A stretch of 64,000 bases of DNA, from the NCBI GenBank assembly GCA_963842835.1, contig CAWJIB010000003.1, positions 186,001-250,000 on the forward strand, given 5' to 3'. A model generated the notes under the pieces. That model was not told the DNA's origin. It worked only from the letters and a program-made list of their open reading frames with translations, and ran no database searches. Shown here in pieces: positions 1-8,127 of this stretch (the stretch's first letter is position 1; the number at the start of each line of letters is the position of its first letter). The stretch is from Roseiarcus sp963842835. Lineage in GTDB: Bacteria; Pseudomonadota; Alphaproteobacteria; Rhizobiales; Beijerinckiaceae. The translations under genes and the position numbers were made by a program.

Positions 1-2
1 AG

Positions 3-704
3 AAACGCGACGAGCGCGCCTATGCGCCGCTGTGCCGGTTGATCGGCGAGGGCGAGGAGGCGAGCGATTTTCTCGGCGACGCCGACGTATCGACGTTGAA
101 AGGCATTCTCATCAACGTCTGCGACGGCGATCCGGCGCCGTTGATGCGCGCGATCGAATCGCCGGCCGGCGAGGAGTTCGCGCGCGCGTCGGCGCTCGAA
201 GCGCTCGGCTATCTCGCGCGCGCGAGGAATGTCCTTAGCGACGACGAAATGCGCGCCTATCTCAAGCGGTTGCGCCGGGAAATGAAACCGCGAGGCGAAT
301 GCTACGTCTGGACCGCGTGGGCGGCGACGGCCGCCAATCTCGGCTACGACGATTTGCGTCTCGACGTCGCAATTTTGATCAAGGACCGCTTCATCGGCGA
401 AGGCGAATACAGCTTGGCCGACTTCGACCAACAGATGAAGATGGCCCGTGAAGACCCGACCGGCCTCTCCGGCTTCCAGGGCGATTTCGTAGGCCCGCTA
501 GAGGGTTCTATCGAGACACTCGCGCAATGGTCGAACGCGGGCGAGGACGAATTGGACGAGGAGGACGGGGAGGACGGGGAGGGGCTCGACGACGAGGCGG
601 GCTTCGAGGCGCCCTACGTCAATCCGTTCCGCGAAGTCGGCCGCAACGATCCGTGTCCGTGCGGGAGCGGCAAGAAATACAAAAAGTGCTGTCTGGCGGA
701 TTAG
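3..704 (+). CDS. DUF1186-type protein with C-terminal SEC-C metal-binding motif, 5' truncated
   Basis: The reading frame is open to the left edge (it reads KRDERAYAPLCRLIGEG before any start), so the true start lies outside the window. The visible 230 or so residues form an alpha-helical, HEAT-like region, then a very acidic linker (about 541-598, mostly D/E/G), then a SEC-C tail ending RNDPCPCGSGKKYKKCC (about 651-695). SEC-C motifs bind zinc and are known from SecA and many fused proteins. The helical part resembles DUF1186 proteins, which have no assigned reaction. I infer a cytosolic, possibly chaperone- or secretion-associated protein. The family call rests on overall pattern; the SEC-C motif itself is unambiguous. 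Confidence 0.8.
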   Translation, partial: KRDERAYAPLCRLIGEGEEASDFLGDADVSTLKGILINVCDGDPAPLMRAIESPAGEEFARASALEALGYLARARNVLSDDEMRAYLKRLRREMKPRGECYVWTAWAATAANLGYDDLRLDVAILIKDRFIGEGEYSLADFDQQMKMAREDPTGLSGFQGDFVGPLEGSIETLAQWSNAGEDELDEEDGEDGEGLDDEAGFEAPYVNPFREVGRNDPCPCGSGKKYKKCCLAD

Positions 705-824
705 GCGCTCCGGCCCCTCGACGGATTTGCATTGACCTCGGTCCCGGCAGGCTTGCCATCGGCGCGCCTTGGCGCTCTCATGGCGCCGGCGGAACCGCGC
801 CGCGCGAATTGGGGGGAAGCTATC

Positions 825-1964
825 ATGGGTCCGTTGTCCGGCCTCAGAGTCGTCGAAATGGCCGGCATCGGCCCCGCGCCGTTCGCGGGGATGCTGCTCT
901 CCGACATGGGCGCCGACGTCGTGCGCATCGACCGCAAGGGGACGGCCAAAGGCGACGCGTTCGATCGGCTCAAGAGCGGCGGCTTTGTCGATCGCGGCCG
1001 CCGCTCCGTCGCGCTCGATCTCAAGAAGCCGGAGGCCGTTGCGGTCGCGCTCGAACTGATCGGCGCCGCGGACGCGCTGATCGAGGGCTTTCGCCCCGGC
1101 GTAATGGAGCGCCTGGGGCTGGGACCGGACGTCTGCCTCGCGCGCAATCCCAGGCTCGTTTTCGGCCGCGTCACGGGATGGGGCCAGAGCGGGCCGCTCG
1201 CTAAGACCGTCGGGCATGACATCGATTACATCGCGCTGACCGGCGCGCTGCACGCGATCGGCGAAAAAGACAGGCCGGCGCCGCCGCTGAATCTTCTCGG
1301 CGATTTCGGCGGCGGCGCGATGGCGCTCGCCTTCGGCGTCGTCTGCGCGCTTTTGGAGGCCAAGAGCTCCGGACGCGGCCAGATCGTCGACGCGGCGATG
1401 ACCGACGGCGTCAGCCTGCTGATGGCTATGACCTACAGCCTCAAGGCGATGGGCCTGTGGCGCGACGAGCGGCAGGCCAATCTGCTCGACGGCGGCGCGC
1501 CGTTCTACGGCGTCTACCACTGCGCCGACGGCAAATGGCTCGCGGTCGGCGCGTTGGAGCCGCAGTTTTTCGACGCGCTCGTCGCGGCGATGGGGCTCGA
1601 CGAGCGCGCTTTCGCCAACCGCTGGAACCCCGCGTCCTGGCCCGCGCTGCGCGCGCTTCTGGAGGAAGCCTTCGCGCGGCGAACGCGCGACGAATGGGGC
1701 GCGATCTTCGAGGGAACGGACGCCTGCGTCGCGCCGGTCCTCGACATGGACGAGGCGCCGCGCCATCCCCATAATGTCGCGCGCGAGACCTTCCTCGTTC
1801 GCGACGGCGCGCCGCAGCCCGCGCCGGCCCCGCGATTTTCGCGCACTAAGCCCGAAATCGTCCGCCCGCCCGCGGCGCTGGGAGAGCACGGCGAGGAAAT
1901 CCTGCGCGAGCGGGGCTTCACGGCGGAGCGGATCGACGCGTTGAAGCGCGCCGGCGCGCTGTGA
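825..1964 (+). CDS. Alpha-methylacyl-CoA racemase (CoA-transferase family III fold)
   Basis: A 379-residue family III CoA-transferase fold protein. The GHDIDY motif (His131) and the LLGDFGGG motif (Asp160) match the His/Asp pair that racemases of the AMACR/MCR branch use to exchange the alpha proton of 2-methylacyl-CoA thioesters; formyl-CoA or carnitine transferases lack this pairing. Substrate would be branched-chain acyl-CoA, in the cytosol. An earlier in-frame TTG exists at 732, but the ATG at 825 has a purine-rich site (ggggggaagc) just upstream and begins the conserved GPLSGLRVVEM segment, so I chose it. It stands alone, 120 bp after the SEC-C gene. The isovaleryl-CoA dehydrogenase at 40.6 kb would work on related compounds. 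Confidence 0.88.
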   Translation: MGPLSGLRVVEMAGIGPAPFAGMLLSDMGADVVRIDRKGTAKGDAFDRLKSGGFVDRGRRSVALDLKKPEAVAVALELIGAADALIEGFRPGVMERLGLGPDVCLARNPRLVFGRVTGWGQSGPLAKTVGHDIDYIALTGALHAIGEKDRPAPPLNLLGDFGGGAMALAFGVVCALLEAKSSGRGQIVDAAMTDGVSLLMAMTYSLKAMGLWRDERQANLLDGGAPFYGVYHCADGKWLAVGALEPQFFDALVAAMGLDERAFANRWNPASWPALRALLEEAFARRTRDEWGAIFEGTDACVAPVLDMDEAPRHPHNVARETFLVRDGAPQPAPAPRFSRTKPEIVRPPAALGEHGEEILRERGFTAERIDALKRAGAL

Positions 1965-1989
1965 ATGCCCCGCGGCGCTGGTCGGCTGC

Positions 1990-2457
1990 TCAGGAGTCGT
2001 GCCCGGCTTCGCCGTCTTTCTCGCTCTCGGCGGGATAATTGAAGGAAGCGAAGCGGACGACGAGCACCGCGAGCGCCATGACGAGCGTGCCCCCCGCGAG
2101 GATCAAGATGCCGATGTCGGGCGCCGCCTCGCTCTGCACGACGACGATCAAATGCCGCGTCAGCGCGGTGATGCCGACATAGATCAGGAAGCGAACCGGC
2201 ATGTGGTTGGTCTTGAAATAGATGCCGACCATCGAGCCGATTTCGAGGTAAATGAACAGCAGCAGAAGATCCTCGAGCGAGGCTTGGCCCTTGGCGATCA
2301 TCGCGGCGAAGGCGTGCGCGGCGGCCCAGACCGTCGCCGCGCCGATCGCGAACAGGCCGAGAAGATGAAACGCCTCGGAAAGAAGATTGCCGATCGGATC
2401 GACGACGCCGCGCAGACGCCGCGTCGCATTGCTGCTCGTCACTGGGTCAGGGCGCAC
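1990..2457 (-). CDS. PsiE-family integral membrane protein
   Basis: A 155-residue protein with four hydrophobic segments (about 28-50, 63-80, 88-105, 117-138) and a short polar tail rich in E and D. The segment LLLLFIYLEIGSMVGIYFKTNHMPVRFLIYVGITALTRH is typical of the PsiE (phosphate-starvation-inducible E) family, inner-membrane proteins of unknown activity. No Pho box could be recognised upstream, so phosphate control is not supported here. The gene converges on the racemase gene with 25 bp between stops. Confidence 0.8.
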   Translation of the reverse strand: MRPDPVTSSNATRRLRGVVDPIGNLLSEAFHLLGLFAIGAATVWAAAHAFAAMIAKGQASLEDLLLLFIYLEIGSMVGIYFKTNHMPVRFLIYVGITALTRHLIVVVQSEAAPDIGILILAGGTLVMALAVLVVRFASFNYPAESEKDGEAGHDS

Positions 2458-2589
2458 GATCCTAAGTCTCCGTCGCTTCGCGATCGGTCCTGCGCTCTGC
2501 CGGGATCGAAGGCCGAGCCGAAGGCAATTCGCGGGCCAGCTTACCCCGGCGCCATCCTATTCATGAAATGAAGGCCGGCGGCGGGCGCC

Positions 2590-3096
2590 TCATTCGCCGG
2601 TGGCGAACGAGGCTGCGACGCGCTCGACGATCGGGTCGTAGGCGCGCTTCAGCGCGCTCGGATAGGTGACGATGAGGGTGTGGAAGACGCCGCCGTCGCG
2701 CGAGAGAATATATTTCTCGTAGAAAACGGAATCGACGCCGCCGATATTGCGATAGCCGGAGACGACGAACCAGTTCGCGCCGTTGGCGCGATAGGTCGTG
2801 CGCGCATAGTCCGCGCCGGTGAGCGCCGCCTGCTTCGAGGCGAGCGTGTCGCCGGCGACGTTGTTGGCGCCGAAAACGAGGATCTCGGCGCCGTCGGCGG
2901 CGATCAATGTGCGGCCGTCGTCGTTCGCGGGCGGCGGCTGCATCGCGAAGCGCGGCGCGGGATAAGAGATTGTCGTGCCGTAGCGGTCGTTGACGTAGAC
3001 GAGCCAGCGGTCCTCGGCGCGCGCGCCGTGGGGCGCCGCCAGCGCGGCAAGGCAACACACGAGCGCCGCGAATATCGCGAACCGGGCGAATTTCAT
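2590..3096 (-). CDS. Secreted protein of unknown function
   Basis: A 168-residue protein with a clear Sec signal peptide (MKFARFAIFAALVCCLAALAAPHGARA, cleavage before EDRW). The mature part reads like the small periplasmic beta-sheet proteins common in Rhizobiales (DRWLVYVNDRYGTTISYP...), with no catalytic motif I can name. The start is fixed by an excellent Shine-Dalgarno (aaggagg, 7 bases before the ATG). The ATG sits 2 bp after the stop of the upstream DsbA-fold isomerase gene, so the two are one operon. Longer in-frame extensions upstream only read through that gene. Confidence 0.75.
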   Translation of the reverse strand: MKFARFAIFAALVCCLAALAAPHGARAEDRWLVYVNDRYGTTISYPAPRFAMQPPPANDDGRTLIAADGAEILVFGANNVAGDTLASKQAALTGADYARTTYRANGANWFVVSGYRNIGGVDSVFYEKYILSRDGGVFHTLIVTYPSALKRAYDPIVERVAASFATGE

Positions 3097-3098
3097 CG

Positions 3099-3734
3099 TC
3101 AGGCCTCCTTGCGTCCGATCTCCTTGCGTGAAGAGCGCGCCGGCGCGTCGAGGGCCCAGTCGAGCCCCTGTTCGAGCCGATCGTTGCCCCAGAAAATCTC
3201 GCCGTCCTCGGCCACGAGGCACGGCGCGCCGGGCAGGCCGAGGTCTTTGCCGCGCGCGCATTCGGCTTTCAGGCGCTCCTTGTTGGCGCTGTCCTGCGCG
3301 CGCGCCAGCGCGGCCTCGGGTTCGACGCCGATTTCGTTCAGCGCGACCGCGAGTGTCGCGGCTTCGTCGATCGGTCGGCCTTCGCCGAACTCGGCGCGGT
3401 AGACGGCGCGCGAGAAGGCGGCGCGGCTTGGCCCTTCGAGCGCGAGCGCGACGCGCGCGGCGAGGAGGCTGTTTTGCGGGAACGGATTGGGCCGCCGCAG
3501 CGGCAGGCCGAGAGCGCCGCAGATGCGCTCCATGTCGCGCCACATATAGCGGCCCTTGGCCGGATAGATATTGAACGGCGAATCGCGCCAGCCTTGTTCG
3601 GCGAACAGCGGGCCGAGCAGGAACGGGCGCCAGACGACCTTCACGCCCCGCTCGGCGGCGAGCGCCTCGATTCGCATCGCGGCGGGATAGGAATAGGTGC
3701 TGGCGAACTCGTACCAGAAATCGACCTGCGCCAT
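3099..3734 (-). CDS. 2-hydroxychromene-2-carboxylate isomerase family protein (DsbA fold)
   Basis: A 211-residue member of the HCCA isomerase/kappa-class glutathione transferase group. The N-terminal DFWYEFASTYSYPA motif carries the serine (Ser12) that replaces the CxxC of true DsbA and activates glutathione. Further hallmarks are the WRPFLLGPLF segment and the C-terminal GLPGAPCLVAEDGEIFWGNDRLEQ. Family members isomerise aromatic degradation intermediates or conjugate glutathione; the substrate here is unknown. The start at 3734 has a good ribosome site (caggag) and begins the fold directly; the longer ORF to 3875 adds an arginine-rich stretch without a family match. First gene of an operon with the secreted protein. 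Confidence 0.85.
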   Translation of the reverse strand: MAQVDFWYEFASTYSYPAAMRIEALAAERGVKVVWRPFLLGPLFAEQGWRDSPFNIYPAKGRYMWRDMERICGALGLPLRRPNPFPQNSLLAARVALALEGPSRAAFSRAVYRAEFGEGRPIDEAATLAVALNEIGVEPEAALARAQDSANKERLKAECARGKDLGLPGAPCLVAEDGEIFWGNDRLEQGLDWALDAPARSSRKEIGRKEA

Positions 3735-3932
3735 GCCGCGCTCCTGTTCGACGAATTTGGCGCGGGACGGACGGGAGGCGAAAGGGGCGGGCCTCGGGAA
3801 ACTCCGCGGTGCGATCGAGCCATCTTCGAAGCGAAACGGCCGCCTCGCCCGTCGAGCGAAAGCGGCCGTCGGCATTAGGGTCTCGGCCGTATGGCTTTTT
3901 GCCTGCGTCCGAGGTTCACGCGTCGACGCGAA

Positions 3933-4190
3933 TTACGACTTCGGCGCCTCGGCGGGAGCGGCGGCTGGCGCCGGCTTCTTGGCCGCGGGCTTCTTGGCGT
4001 GATGCTTGGCGGCAGGCTTCTTCACGACGTGTTTCGCCTTGGCCTTGTGCTTCACCTTATGGGCCATCGGCTTCATCGGCGCGGCGGCGGCGGCGGTGTC
4101 CGAGGCGGCCGGCGTGGTCTGAGCCATCGTGACGACGGGCGAGAAGATGAGGGCGGCCCCCAGGCCGATCGCGGCGAGCTTCTTCAGCAT
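3933..4190 (-). CDS. Small secreted Lys/Ala/Pro-rich protein, histone-H1-like composition
   Basis: An 85-residue protein with a signal peptide (MLKKLAAIGLGAALIFSPVVTMAQ) and a mature part made almost wholly of K, A, P and H: HKVKHKAKAKHVVKKPAAKHHAKKPAAKKP, then an APAEAP tail. The repeated KKPAAK units look like histone H1 or alphaproteobacterial Hc1-type tails, but the signal peptide argues for a periplasmic or surface location, where such a chain would bind anionic polymers or cell wall. Function unknown. The gene is monocistronic, about 200 bp from the DsbA-fold gene. Confidence 0.7.
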   Translation of the reverse strand: MLKKLAAIGLGAALIFSPVVTMAQTTPAASDTAAAAAPMKPMAHKVKHKAKAKHVVKKPAAKHHAKKPAAKKPAPAAAPAEAPKS

Positions 4191-4425
4191 TTTTGTTTCT
4201 CCGTTGCGAGTCTACGAACATGGTGATCGACTCGTCCATTCAATGGCTAATCGAACATGAATTTCCGATGAACGATTCGCGAGGCCGCGCTTCGCTTCCT
4301 CGGCGCGGCTTCGATTTGATCGCGGCGAATTGGCGCAGCTGTCCCGAAACAGCCGCCTGGGCGCGTCCTCGACGCAGGTTTGACGCCGAAGCGGCGGCTC
4401 CGTAAGAAGCGGCGGAGCGCCGCGC

Positions 4426-5517
4426 ATGTCCTACAACACTTTCGGCCATCTCTTCCGCGTGACCACCTTCGGCGAAAGCCACGGGGCGGGAATCGGCTGC
4501 GTCGTCGACGGCTGTCCGCCGCTGATCCCGCTGGATGTCGCGGACATCCAGGTCGATCTCGACCGCCGGCGTCCGGGGACATCCCGCTTCACCACGCAAC
4601 GGCGCGAACCCGACGAAGCGCGCATTCTCTCAGGCGTGATGGTCGACGAGCGCACCGGGCGGCAGGTGACGACGGGCGCGCCGATCGCCGTCTTCATCGA
4701 AAACGTCGATCAGAGATCCAAGGACTACAGCGACATCAAGGACAAATATCGTCCCGGCCATGCTGATTACGTCTACGAAGCCAAATACGGGATTCGCGAC
4801 TATCGCGGGGGCGGGCGCTCCTCGGCGCGCGAGACGGCGGCCCGCGTCGCTGCCGGGGCGATCGCCCGCTTGGTCGTGCCCGGCGTCACGATTCGCGCCG
4901 CGCTCGTCCAGATCGGCAAGCTGAAGATCGATCGCGCGCGCTGGGACTGGGACGAGGTTGCCCGCAATCCGTTCTTCTGTCCCGACGCCGAGGCGGCCGT
5001 GCGCTTCGCCGACTATCTCGACGAAGTGCGAAAGGCCGGCTCTTCGGTCGGCGCGGTGGTCGAGGTCGTCGCCGAGGGCGTCCCGGCCGGTTGGGGCGCG
5101 CCGATCTACGGCAAACTCGACAGCGAGTTGGCGAGCGCGCTGATGAGCGTTAATGCGGTCAAGGGCGTGGAGATCGGCGACGGCTTCGCGGCGGCGGAGC
5201 TCTCGGGCGAAGAGAACGCCGACGAAATGCGCGTCGGGGCGGAAGGCCGGCCGGCGTTCCTCTCCAACCACGCCGGCGGAATCCTCGGCGGCATCGCCAC
5301 CGGGCAGCCGGTCGTCGCGCGTTTCGCGGTCAAACCGACCTCGTCGATCCTTTCGCCGCGGCGCACGATCACACGCGCGGGGGAGGATACCGAGATCGTC
5401 ACCAAGGGTCGGCACGACCCATGCGTCGGCATCCGCGCCGCGCCGGTGGGCGAAGCGATGGTCGGCTGCGTTCTCGCCGACGCGTTCCTTCGCCATCGCG
5501 GGCAAACCGGCCGATGA
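4426..5517 (+). CDS. aroC: Chorismate synthase
   Basis: A 363-residue, full-length chorismate synthase, which converts 5-enolpyruvylshikimate-3-phosphate to chorismate with reduced FMN as the last shikimate-pathway step. All family signatures are present: GESHGAGIGCVVDGCPP near residues 15-31, GGGRSSARETAARVAAGA around 127-144, and GRHDPCVGIRAAPVGEAM near the C terminus. The ATG at 4426 begins MSYNTFGHLFRVTTFGESHG, the canonical N terminus. The sulfurtransferase gene follows after 37 bp in the same direction, so the two may share a transcript. Confidence 0.97.
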   Translation: MSYNTFGHLFRVTTFGESHGAGIGCVVDGCPPLIPLDVADIQVDLDRRRPGTSRFTTQRREPDEARILSGVMVDERTGRQVTTGAPIAVFIENVDQRSKDYSDIKDKYRPGHADYVYEAKYGIRDYRGGGRSSARETAARVAAGAIARLVVPGVTIRAALVQIGKLKIDRARWDWDEVARNPFFCPDAEAAVRFADYLDEVRKAGSSVGAVVEVVAEGVPAGWGAPIYGKLDSELASALMSVNAVKGVEIGDGFAAAELSGEENADEMRVGAEGRPAFLSNHAGGILGGIATGQPVVARFAVKPTSSILSPRRTITRAGEDTEIVTKGRHDPCVGIRAAPVGEAMVGCVLADAFLRHRGQTGR

Positions 5518-5554
5518 GCCGGGCTCGGCCGCGCCCAATGGAGATCGCCTAGCC

Positions 5555-6403
5555 ATGAACGCCGCCTCGCCTACCTCGCCCCTCGTCGACGCCGACTGGC
5601 TGGCGGCGAATATCGGCGCGCCGGACCTCGTCGTTCTCGACGCGTCCTGGTACCTGCCGGCGACGCGGCGCGACGGCCGCGCGGAGTTTCTCGAAGAGCA
5701 TATCGTCGGCGCGGCGTTTTTCGACATCGACTCCGTCGCCGATCATTCGACGGCGCTGCCGCACATGCTGCCGGACGCCGAGTCTTTCGCGCGCGCGGTC
5801 GGCGCGCTCGGCGTCGGCGACGGCGACCGCGTCGTCGTCTACGACGGCGACGGCGTCACCTCTTCGCCGCGGGCCTGGTGGATGTTCCGCGTTTTCGGCC
5901 ATCAGCGGGTCTGGGTTCTCGACGGCGGCCTGCCGGCGTGGATCGCGGCGGGATATGAATTGGAGGCGGGTGAGGCGTCGCCGAAGCCCAAAGTCTTTTC
6001 GGCGCGCTTCCAGCCCAACCTGGTTGCGAGTCTCGACGACGTGCGCGCGGCGCTTGACGATCGCTCCGCGAGCGTCGTCGACGCGCGTTCGGCGGGACGC
6101 TTCGCGGCGCGCCAGCCGGAGCCCTGGCCGGTCGTCCATCTCGGTCATATGCCGGGGGCGCTGAATCTACCTTGGGCCGAGGCCGTGGCCGCCGGCTCCC
6201 TCAAGTCGCCTGAAGCGCTCGCCGCCGCTTTCGCCGCGGCGGGCGTCGATCTCGATTCTCCGATCATCACGACCTGCGGATCGGGCGTGACGGCCGCGAT
6301 TCTGACGCTGGCGCTCGCGCGGCTCGGCCGGCCGCTCGGCCGCCTCTACGACGGGTCGTGGGCCGAATGGGGCGCGCGCGCCGATCTGCCGGCGGTCCGA
6401 TAG
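5555..6403 (+). CDS. sseA: 3-mercaptopyruvate sulfurtransferase (two rhodanese domains)
   Basis: A 282-residue protein with tandem rhodanese domains (about 8-135 and 155-278). The active-site loop is CGSGVTA with Cys241; CG(S)GVT(A) loops are typical of mercaptopyruvate sulfurtransferases, while thiosulfate sulfurtransferases carry CRKGVT. It moves sulfane sulfur from 3-mercaptopyruvate to thiol acceptors in the cytosol. The start at 5555 is the first ATG after the aroC stop and begins the normal N terminus (SPLVDADWLAANI); longer ORF versions only overlap aroC. Confidence 0.93.
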   Translation: MNAASPTSPLVDADWLAANIGAPDLVVLDASWYLPATRRDGRAEFLEEHIVGAAFFDIDSVADHSTALPHMLPDAESFARAVGALGVGDGDRVVVYDGDGVTSSPRAWWMFRVFGHQRVWVLDGGLPAWIAAGYELEAGEASPKPKVFSARFQPNLVASLDDVRAALDDRSASVVDARSAGRFAARQPEPWPVVHLGHMPGALNLPWAEAVAAGSLKSPEALAAAFAAAGVDLDSPIITTCGSGVTAAILTLALARLGRPLGRLYDGSWAEWGARADLPAVR

Positions 6404-6431
6404 CGCGCTCGACTCCCCGGGGGCGAGTTGG

Positions 6432-7037
6432 TCAGAAGTGCACGCTCGCGCCGATGCGCGCCACGTTGGTCGACGTCGTCAGCGTTTGCGAGGCGAAAGG
6501 CGTCACATAGTTCGCAGCGCCGAAGTCGTAGCGCAGCAATTCGGCCCGCAGCGAAACGTTGCGCGTGATCGCGTATTCGGCGCCCAGGCCAAAGGCGACG
6601 CCCTTCACGGTCTGGCTGCTGGAGACGCCGAGGTCCCGATAATTCGTCGTCGACCAGGCCCAGCCGAGCGTGCCATAGGCGAGCATGTCGCCGAAGGCGT
6701 AGCCGCCCTTGACGCGTGCGGAGGACAGAAAATCCTGGCTGAAGGACGCCGAGCCCAGCGTTCCGCTCCTGATCGAGCTGAACATCGCGTCCGCTTCGAC
6801 GCCGCCGACCAGTCGGGAGGATTGAAGATTGTAGCCGACATGCGCGCCTCCGGCAGGGCCGGAAATATTGGCCGAGCTCGCCGAGCCGAGCGCGACCCCC
6901 AGGTCCGGGCCGATTTCGACGCCGGAAAAATCCGCCCCGTTGGGGCCGGTGTCCGTTCGATAGAGATCGGCCGCCTCGGCCTTGGAAGCAGCAAGCAAAA
7001 ACGCGAGCGGCAAAAGCGACGAGGCGAAGCGACGCAT
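6432..7037 (-). CDS. Outer-membrane beta-barrel protein (Omp25/Omp31-like)
   Basis: A 201-residue protein with a signal peptide (cleavage about after residue 22, KAEA|ADLY). The mature chain alternates short amphipathic beta strands and ends RIGASVHF, with the terminal phenylalanine needed for barrel insertion. Segments such as GAHVGYNLQSSRLVGGVEADAMFSSI and GVAFGLGAEYAITRNVSLRAELLRYDFG match the small porin-like opacity/Omp25-Omp31 group abundant in Rhizobiales. Exact ligand or role unknown. It converges on sseA with 28 bp between. Confidence 0.88.
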   Translation of the reverse strand: MRRFASSLLPLAFLLAASKAEAADLYRTDTGPNGADFSGVEIGPDLGVALGSASSANISGPAGGAHVGYNLQSSRLVGGVEADAMFSSIRSGTLGSASFSQDFLSSARVKGGYAFGDMLAYGTLGWAWSTTNYRDLGVSSSQTVKGVAFGLGAEYAITRNVSLRAELLRYDFGAANYVTPFASQTLTTSTNVARIGASVHF

Positions 7038-7262
7038 AATGAGTTCTCCTCACGTCCGCCTCGCGAGCGGACAATGAGAATTTTACCGTTCTTTTTCATG
7101 CTTCGTTCGCCAAACTCAATTCAGCCTCAACAAAGCGTTAACCGCCTGGCCCGGCGGCGAAGACTTTGACCGTCGCGGGCCCGTTGCGGTAGATCAACGA
7201 TGCGCTCGAAGGGCGTGGGAAAAGAGTTCGTTTCAAGTTCATTCGAAGTTCGCGGACTCAAA

Positions 7263-8087
7263 ATGCTCAAAGACATCCTCGTCGTCCTCGAAGAATCCGA
7301 CAAGGCGGCGGCGCCTTACGTCCTCTCGCTCGCGCGACGGTTCGAATCGCACGTCACGGTGTTGCGGCCCCGGCGGGACACGTCCCTTATGACCGACGGG
7401 TCGCTCGAGGCGCGCTACGAATACGCCAGCGGCGACATTGAGGCGCGGAACACGCGGGCCAGGCTCATGCTCGAGGATTTCGGCGCGCGCGCCAAAGCGG
7501 CCGGCGTGGAGGCCGAAATCCTGAATTTTGACGATCCGAACAATCCCCAGCCCGGAGACGTGCCGCAATTCGCCCGCTCTTTCGCTCTCGTCGTCGTCGA
7601 GCAGGTCGAGCCGGGACAGCCGCCGAACCTGAACGACTTGGCCGGCGCGGTCATCGCCGAAAGCGGGCGGCCCGTCATCGTCGTGCCCGGCATACAGCGC
7701 GAGCCGGCGCGTTTCGAACGGATCGTGGCGGCCTGGGACGGCAGTGCGGCCGCTGGGCGCGCGATCGGCGACGCCGCGCCGCTGCTCGCACGCGCCGAGC
7801 ATGTCGAAATCGTCGCCGCGAACTCCGCGAGCGCATCGCAATTCGTCGTGTCGGGCGGCGAGCGCATCGCGCGCCGGTTCGCCCGCCTGGGCGTCGACGC
7901 GCGTTTCCGGCGCATTCCCGGCGAGGGCGACCCCGCCAATATGCTGCTTTCCTACGTCGCCGACATGGGCGCGGACGTGATCGTGGCGGGCGGCTATGGG
8001 CATTCGCGCATTCGCGAGGCGATCCTGGGCGGCGTGACCCGCACGCTCCTGGGGAGCATGACCGTGCCGGTGTTCTTGTCCCACTGA
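7263..8087 (+). CDS. Universal stress protein, tandem-domain UspA type
   Basis: A 274-residue protein with two Usp folds. The first (about 1-140) begins MLKDILVVLEESDKAAAPYVLSLARR and appears degenerate; the second (about 155-274) begins RIVAAWDGSAAAGRAI and ends GGYGHSRIREAILGGVTRTLLGSMTVPVFLSH, which keeps the glycine/serine pattern of the ATP-binding loop. Universal stress proteins act in the cytosol during starvation and oxygen limitation. The ATG at 7263 begins the fold; the longer ORF from 7200 adds 21 residues without family support. The PHA synthase gene starts 40 bp downstream, so co-transcription is likely and a role in storage metabolism is inferred. Confidence 0.85.
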   Translation: MLKDILVVLEESDKAAAPYVLSLARRFESHVTVLRPRRDTSLMTDGSLEARYEYASGDIEARNTRARLMLEDFGARAKAAGVEAEILNFDDPNNPQPGDVPQFARSFALVVVEQVEPGQPPNLNDLAGAVIAESGRPVIVVPGIQREPARFERIVAAWDGSAAAGRAIGDAAPLLARAEHVEIVAANSASASQFVVSGGERIARRFARLGVDARFRRIPGEGDPANMLLSYVADMGADVIVAGGYGHSRIREAILGGVTRTLLGSMTVPVFLSH

Positions 8088-8127
8088 GCCGCGGTCGCAA
8101 CAGCCGCGAGAACCCGAGGGCTTCGCG

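Noticed and set aside
498..1889. 463-codon minus-strand ORF opposite the racemase gene
   Set aside because: Shadow of the racemase gene; no motif, arginine-rich.
6404..6431. Terminator between sseA and the outer-membrane protein gene
   Set aside because: Only an imperfect ctcg...cgag / cccc...gggg pairing is visible, with no U-run; too weak to call.
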